Part shown: positions 60,154 through 64,000 of the stretch, one piece after another
Numbering within the stretch: the stretch's first letter is position 1
How the letters are laid out: each line of letters begins with the position of its first letter
Assembly (NCBI GenBank): GCA_026874595.1
Contig: CM049317.1
Coordinates: forward strand, 36,362,901 to 36,426,900
Reading direction: 5' to 3'
DNA: 64,000 nt
Source: Sipunculus nudus
Lineage: Eukaryota > Annelida > Sipuncula > Golfingiida > Sipunculidae
Notes under the pieces: generated by a model
Databases searched by the model: none
Told to the model about the DNA's origin: nothing
Seen by the model: only the letters and a program-made list of their open reading frames with translations
Position numbers and translations under genes: made by a program

Positions 60154-60894
60154 TGTTTTGGAACAGGGGGTTTTCGTTTACAAATAACTATAATTTATTC
60201 TTAAAACAACCCTCACATTACAATACACTAAATCAATACGATTACACAATATAACAGGAGTATAACAACAAATCAATACAATCACACAGTAAAATAAACA
60301 AAGTGCACAGTACCTGGATACCACCACTTTCACAGTGATAAGTCCTTTAAAATGTGCAAGCCGGACGAGCAGTTCACACAAGTTCTCTCGGAGAACAATT
60401 GTCCAATGTAAAGCTCTTGATAATATCCAAAAAGTAAACGTAAGACCAAATAAGATTCGTCACAAAATCCAAGTAAAAATTCTTTAGAAAATCTATAATT
60501 GCCGCACTTATCGAAATAGGTCCTACAAACTAACATACATGCTTCTGTGTTCGCTAGAATATTCTTTCGCCTCTCTCTCTGCTCTTAAACACAGCCCCCT
60601 ATTTATAACTTTTCACCTCCAGCCGAGAAACCTTCCATTGCTCGAACAGTCTAAAGAATCTAACACAGAACACACGTTCAAAGAACACACTAGAACAAAG
60701 AACGCTGTATCTCAATATATTAGGGTTCACACGTGAGCTCGTCCCGGCTCGGCCAGGCGCGAAAGTCCTAAGCTAGCATGACAACGAGAGTTAAACCAGT
60801 ACGGATTAAACTTAGAGTGCAACACTGGGCCAGGCGAGGGCGCTACAACACAAGTTACGCCCGTGTCACACATTAAGAAAGGGCACCTGTAACA
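60154..60894 (-). mobile_element. Solo LTR of a retrotransposon
   Basis: A 741-bp block read on the minus strand begins TGTTACAGGTGCCC and ends GTTCCAAAACA, flanked by ATAT on both sides (60150-60153, 60895-60898). It contains TATAAATAG (60599-60607) and, ~400 bases downstream, AATAAA (60194-60199), the U3-R-U5 order. No gag or pol lies next to it, so it is most likely a product of LTR-LTR recombination. Short open frames inside (for example 60178-60381) are incidental. Confidence 0.72.
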
Positions 60895-61061
60895 ATATAT
60901 TTTTAGACTGATATTCATGATATAAGAGATCCTTAAGGGCATGGCTTTATTCAATGTATAATTTTAATGTGAAATCCATCTTGTTAGAAATAAGGTACAG
61001 TTAAATATATTAATGATAAAAATACAAAACTCAGATAACTTCAAAATTTATAGTCGAGATT

Positions 61062-61062
<1 letters not shown>

Positions 61063-61118
<56 letters not shown>

Positions 61119-61130
61119 ATAATAATGATG

Positions 61131-61163
<33 letters not shown>
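61063..61163. repeat. (TA)n then (AAT)n microsatellite
   Basis: About 50 bases of TA repeat followed by about 45 bases of AAT/GAT repeat. Confidence 0.95.
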
Positions 61164-61165
<2 letters not shown>

Positions 61166-61169
61166 GGTA

Positions 61170-62210
61170 ATGTTTATCAAAAGTGTTATTAGCGGAGTTA
61201 GAAATTCAAGGCTCGAGAGTATGCATGACTCTAGCTACAACGTTTGGACTTCTGTCTTTAGTACCTTGACATTCTGCTCCCTCTCAGTAAATAATGCCGA
61301 GATACCTAAGGCCTGTTAACGGCTGCTGCTCTCGAATGTCTTCAAACATGTATATATTGTTCCAACCCAACCCCCCCCTCCCCCAAATGACCCGTATTCC
61401 TAGGTCCCTTTCTTCTTATACTGGCATATATAATGTAAATAATGAGTTTAATTTTGTTCGGGCCCGGACGCTCTTATATTCTTGTGTTAGGCAATTTTGG
61501 GTAGTTTTATTTAGCTGCAGGACTGGATCGCATGATATATCTTATCGCATGAATAACCAGTGATGCCTTTACCAATTAGTGTTAGTAGGTTTTGACTGTT
61601 GTAATGTTTTAAAAGGTTTATTTTCCTTAAAGGACTTAAACGATGTACTATTGGTGAAAGCTATGCCTATAAGCTACTGTGTATCAGTGGTTGAAAAACA
61701 TATTTTAAAAAGGACGGGCGACCTACATTAATCGTAAACTTTATCTTAAAGATACCGATACCTAATGTTTATATCACATTTAGTGACGTTCTGATACGCT
61801 TGCCCTGTTTCACCTCCTTGGATAAACGTTATTATCTGTTCCACGTGCACCGCATGCCATTTGAATGAACTGGGGTTTTTTTGCAGTTAAACAATATAAA
61901 AGGAAAATTCTAATGATGGATTATGTTTTACAAAAACATAACATTGCTTAATTTAATCCAATAGCTTTAGTTTGTCAGACTCATGAAAAGTGTTAGTACT
62001 TTCGTGTACTACAACACAAAATCTAATTTACCAAGTTGGACCAAAGGCGACCGGTCCGTAACTTTGAAAGAGCAGCCTTTTTCCAAAGGCAGCAGAAAGG
62101 GGTAACTTCACTCGATTAGCTGTGCGAAGCTCCTTTTACATAAGCTTTTGAATATTCTGTCCCTTCCTCACGTGTGAATGGAGTCTTGTAGCTATTCCAA
62201 GGTACTAGAC
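61170..62210. other. Unassigned interval
   Basis: No gene seen. A short C-rich run lies at 61370-61384. Confidence 0.4.
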
Positions 62211-62224
62211 ATTTCAAGATGAGT

Positions 62225-62460
62225 TGAATATTGTACACACTTCAGGAAATATCCAACAATAACATGCATAGGCAAACAGGCACGACCTTGAGACAACGCG
62301 CCAACGGTCACAGACAAACCATTACGCCAACAGCACTTTTGTGCCGGTTAGAAAACATCTCTCTAGAAATTACAATAAAGCTCTTCAATGCTCTCAAGAA
62401 TATGAGAACTGAAATCATAAAAAAAGTTTTTTTGCACAGAATAAGATTAAGTAGATAAAT
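62225..62460 (+). pseudogene. Possible Penelope-like GIY-YIG-type endonuclease fragment
   Basis: The open frame 62231-62458 contains RQTGTTLRQRANGHRQTITP, which resembles the Y-x-G-x-T-x-x-x-L-x-x-R-x-x-x-H segment of GIY-YIG nucleases of Penelope-like elements. The catalytic GIY and YIG parts upstream are not visible, and no RT is attached. The rest (ENISLEITIKLFNALKNM) is uninformative. Confidence 0.35.
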
Positions 62461-62777
62461 TGGATTTTTCACCCACTACACAGTCAAGCCCCAAAAAATT
62501 AAAGTTTTGTATAAACAGCATTTTTTACATTGTATACTGATAACATGCACCAATTGGTGATTTAAAACACTCATTGGCTTATACAGGATCAGTAGCCACA
62601 ACATTTCAGTTTTATACAGAGTATTGTGTTAACTAATCCACCAATCCCTGATTGAGCAATGTGGCTGGGTACTAAGGTAAACATAAACCTTACAAGCGAC
62701 ACCATATACCATGTCAACTGATCAACACTGGGAACAACTACAATACTACATTCAATACTTATAATGATACTAATCAC

Positions 62778-62857
62778 CAACGGGTCCGGCAGAAAATCCA
62801 TAGGCTTCCGTGTAGTATTGGCGTGTAGTATGACCATAGACATATGTAGCCAGTTTG
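62778..62857 (-). pseudogene. YGY exon family, copy D
   Basis: An 80-base segment, minus strand, reading KLATYVYGHTTRQYYTE, then AYGFSAGPV, ending in phase 1 at GTGATT (a weaker donor than GTGAGT). It has nine codons between the YG and AY codons (seven in A-C), a clean six-base difference. The start is uncertain because no AG sits where copy B has its acceptor. An AG at about 62869 (GACGCAG) would extend it in frame. Confidence 0.42.
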
Positions 62858-62869
62858 AAGTTTAACTGC

Positions 62870-63112
62870 GTCGTGATCAATATCTTACAGAACATTGCAT
62901 GGGCTTTCTATAACCAGCTATACGGAAGTACCTGGTAAATTAATTAGTAATATGTCACTGTAGTCGGGAAAAACTGCCCGTAATCCGTAATAGTCAGGTG
63001 GTCGTATTTCACAGTTTTTTTTCTATAGATAATATAACGGAAATTTCAAAAGGGACTGATATTTTGTAGTCGTAATAGCCAGGTGCCCGCATTTCACAGG
63101 TGGGCGTTCAGA

Positions 63113-63166
<54 letters not shown>

Positions 63167-63590
63167 AGAGAGAGAAACATATTGAGACATCCAAGATTCT
63201 GTCTAACCTGTCCCTCGTTAGTTATAGGGCGGATACTGGACTTATTATTACTAGCTAAGCTCCTGGAAAATCCACGTATTGCGATGTATCCACGTATAAT
63301 GAACGTATAGCGATGTATTATCGTATATTTAAATCCTTAGATTTGTATATGGAATCGATTTTTGTTACATGTAGTTCACACACGGGATATAAAATACTCG
63401 ACGTTAGGAAAGCCTATTCCCCTGTTCAAGAAAGAAAAAGCATAATAGGGGATTCAAGAAACCATACAAAGAAATAAGTTCAGAGGAAGACGCGAGGCAG
63501 ATATAACAATTCTGATTTTTTGATTACCAAACATATAAATAAATTCATAAAATATATACATACGACATTAATGCAAAGACTAACCCAAAC
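62870..63590. other. Unassigned interval with (TA)n
   Basis: (TA)n at 63117-63162, followed by a GAGAGAGA step. A degenerate duplicated phrase GTCGTAxTxxCAGGTGxxCG occurs near 62990 and 63068. No gene seen. Confidence 0.5.
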
Positions 63591-63594
63591 TCTC

Positions 63595-64000
63595 TCAATA
63601 AATTATCTGTATATAAACTGTGAAACTTTCGTACAGTTCATCATCTTTTTTCAGTTTATCATCTTGCGTATATGTATATTTTAATATGCTCTCCAATATC
63701 AACTTCTTCCACTGAAGAAGAATAGCATTTAATAATCCTAAATATTCTAAATAATTTATCTTATTATGTACTTTAGTTTGTACCTCTGTAAATTTCATTA
63801 ACCTTATTTGATAACTTTCCCCAATCATCAAATCTGCCACTCTGTATATTCCTGCATTTCACCACTTTTTATACAATATTACTTTCCCTTCGACCTTAAT
63901 AAAATAATCATTACATATAATCTAATTGAGAATCTCTTCCTTAATTTGTGGAAAAGTGTAATTATACCTACATCAGCATTCCAACAACTCTGGCCAAAAT
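63595..64000 (-). pseudogene. L1/Tx1-like LINE ORF2 C-terminal fragment, cut by the window edge
   Basis: Minus strand: LYKKW, then AGIYRVADL (about 63835-63890) and, in 63595-63840, RLMKFTEVQTKVHNKINYLE followed by YLGLLNAILLQWKKLI. I recognise this as the conserved C-terminal region of L1/Tx1-type ORF2 proteins. At least one in-frame stop separates the pieces. The RT part would lie beyond 64000. It has the opposite orientation to the 30.6-kb LINE. Confidence 0.6.

Noticed and set aside
1-64000. CRISPR array or bacterial operon
   Set aside because: No regularly spaced identical repeats with unique spacers and no prokaryotic gene organisation. The tandem repeats seen are contiguous eukaryotic satellites or minisatellites.

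Overview
This window looks like nuclear DNA from a marine invertebrate, most likely a mollusc and possibly a bivalve. That is inference. It rests on strong AT richness, dense (TA)n microsatellites, CDS-poor sequence, eukaryotic splice-like signals, a DIRS element, several non-LTR (LINE) remnants, a Ty3/gypsy-like element, tRNA-derived SINEs, MITE-like inverted-repeat elements, and tandem modules of a kind I associate with bivalve intergenic DNA. No intact conventional protein gene, tRNA gene, rRNA gene or CRISPR array is visible. Nearly all recognisable coding sequence is broken transposon sequence.

Layout. 1-2750: a decayed DIRS-type retrotransposon on the minus strand (Gag-like ORF, then RT and RNase H; the recombinase would lie outside the window). 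3.3-4.2 kb: first copy of a ~0.9 kb unit, repeated at 54.8-56.0 kb. 4.7-5.3 kb: ~150-bp tandem units that carry palindromic nuclear-receptor-type sites. 6.7-7.1 kb: an LTR-like minus-strand promoter block with heat-shock-element-like sites. 7.1-16 kb: mostly unassigned AT-rich DNA with one tandem module (12.2 kb) and a long compound microsatellite (13 kb). 16.17-19.97 kb: a 3.8-kb foldback-like element whose ends are inverted arrays of a ~17-bp motif, with SINE copies inside. 20-29 kb: unassigned DNA, (TA)n tracts, a Penelope-like tail, and a 15-bp minisatellite at 24.6 kb. 30.2-33.4 kb: a tRNA-type SINE, then an L1/Tx1-like LINE pseudogene. 35.6-43.5 kb: a ~650-bp direct repeat flanking a degraded Ty3/gypsy-like element that has lost most of its integrase. 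46.7-50.8 kb: two further minus-strand LINE remnants. 52-53 kb: three tandem ~360-bp units. 57.7-58.2 kb: a large inverted repeat. 59.1-59.9 kb: a 600-bp MITE with TAA target duplications inside a tRNA-like SINE. 60.15-60.89 kb: a solo LTR with an ATAT duplication. 62.2-64.0 kb: Penelope-like and L1/Tx1-like fragments.

The most unusual signal is a family of five short exon-like segments. Four are on the minus strand (3.8, 29.2, 55.6 and 62.8 kb) and one on the plus strand (48.4 kb). They share a peptide pattern Y-G-(Y/H)-x7 or x9-A-Y-(G/W)-F-S-(S/A)-G. Internal length differences are whole codons, many substitutions are synonymous, and each ends at a GTGAGT/GTGATT donor followed by ATT-rich sequence. 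I do not recognise the family. It could be duplicated exons of an undescribed Tyr/Gly-rich protein, or a coding cassette spread by duplication.
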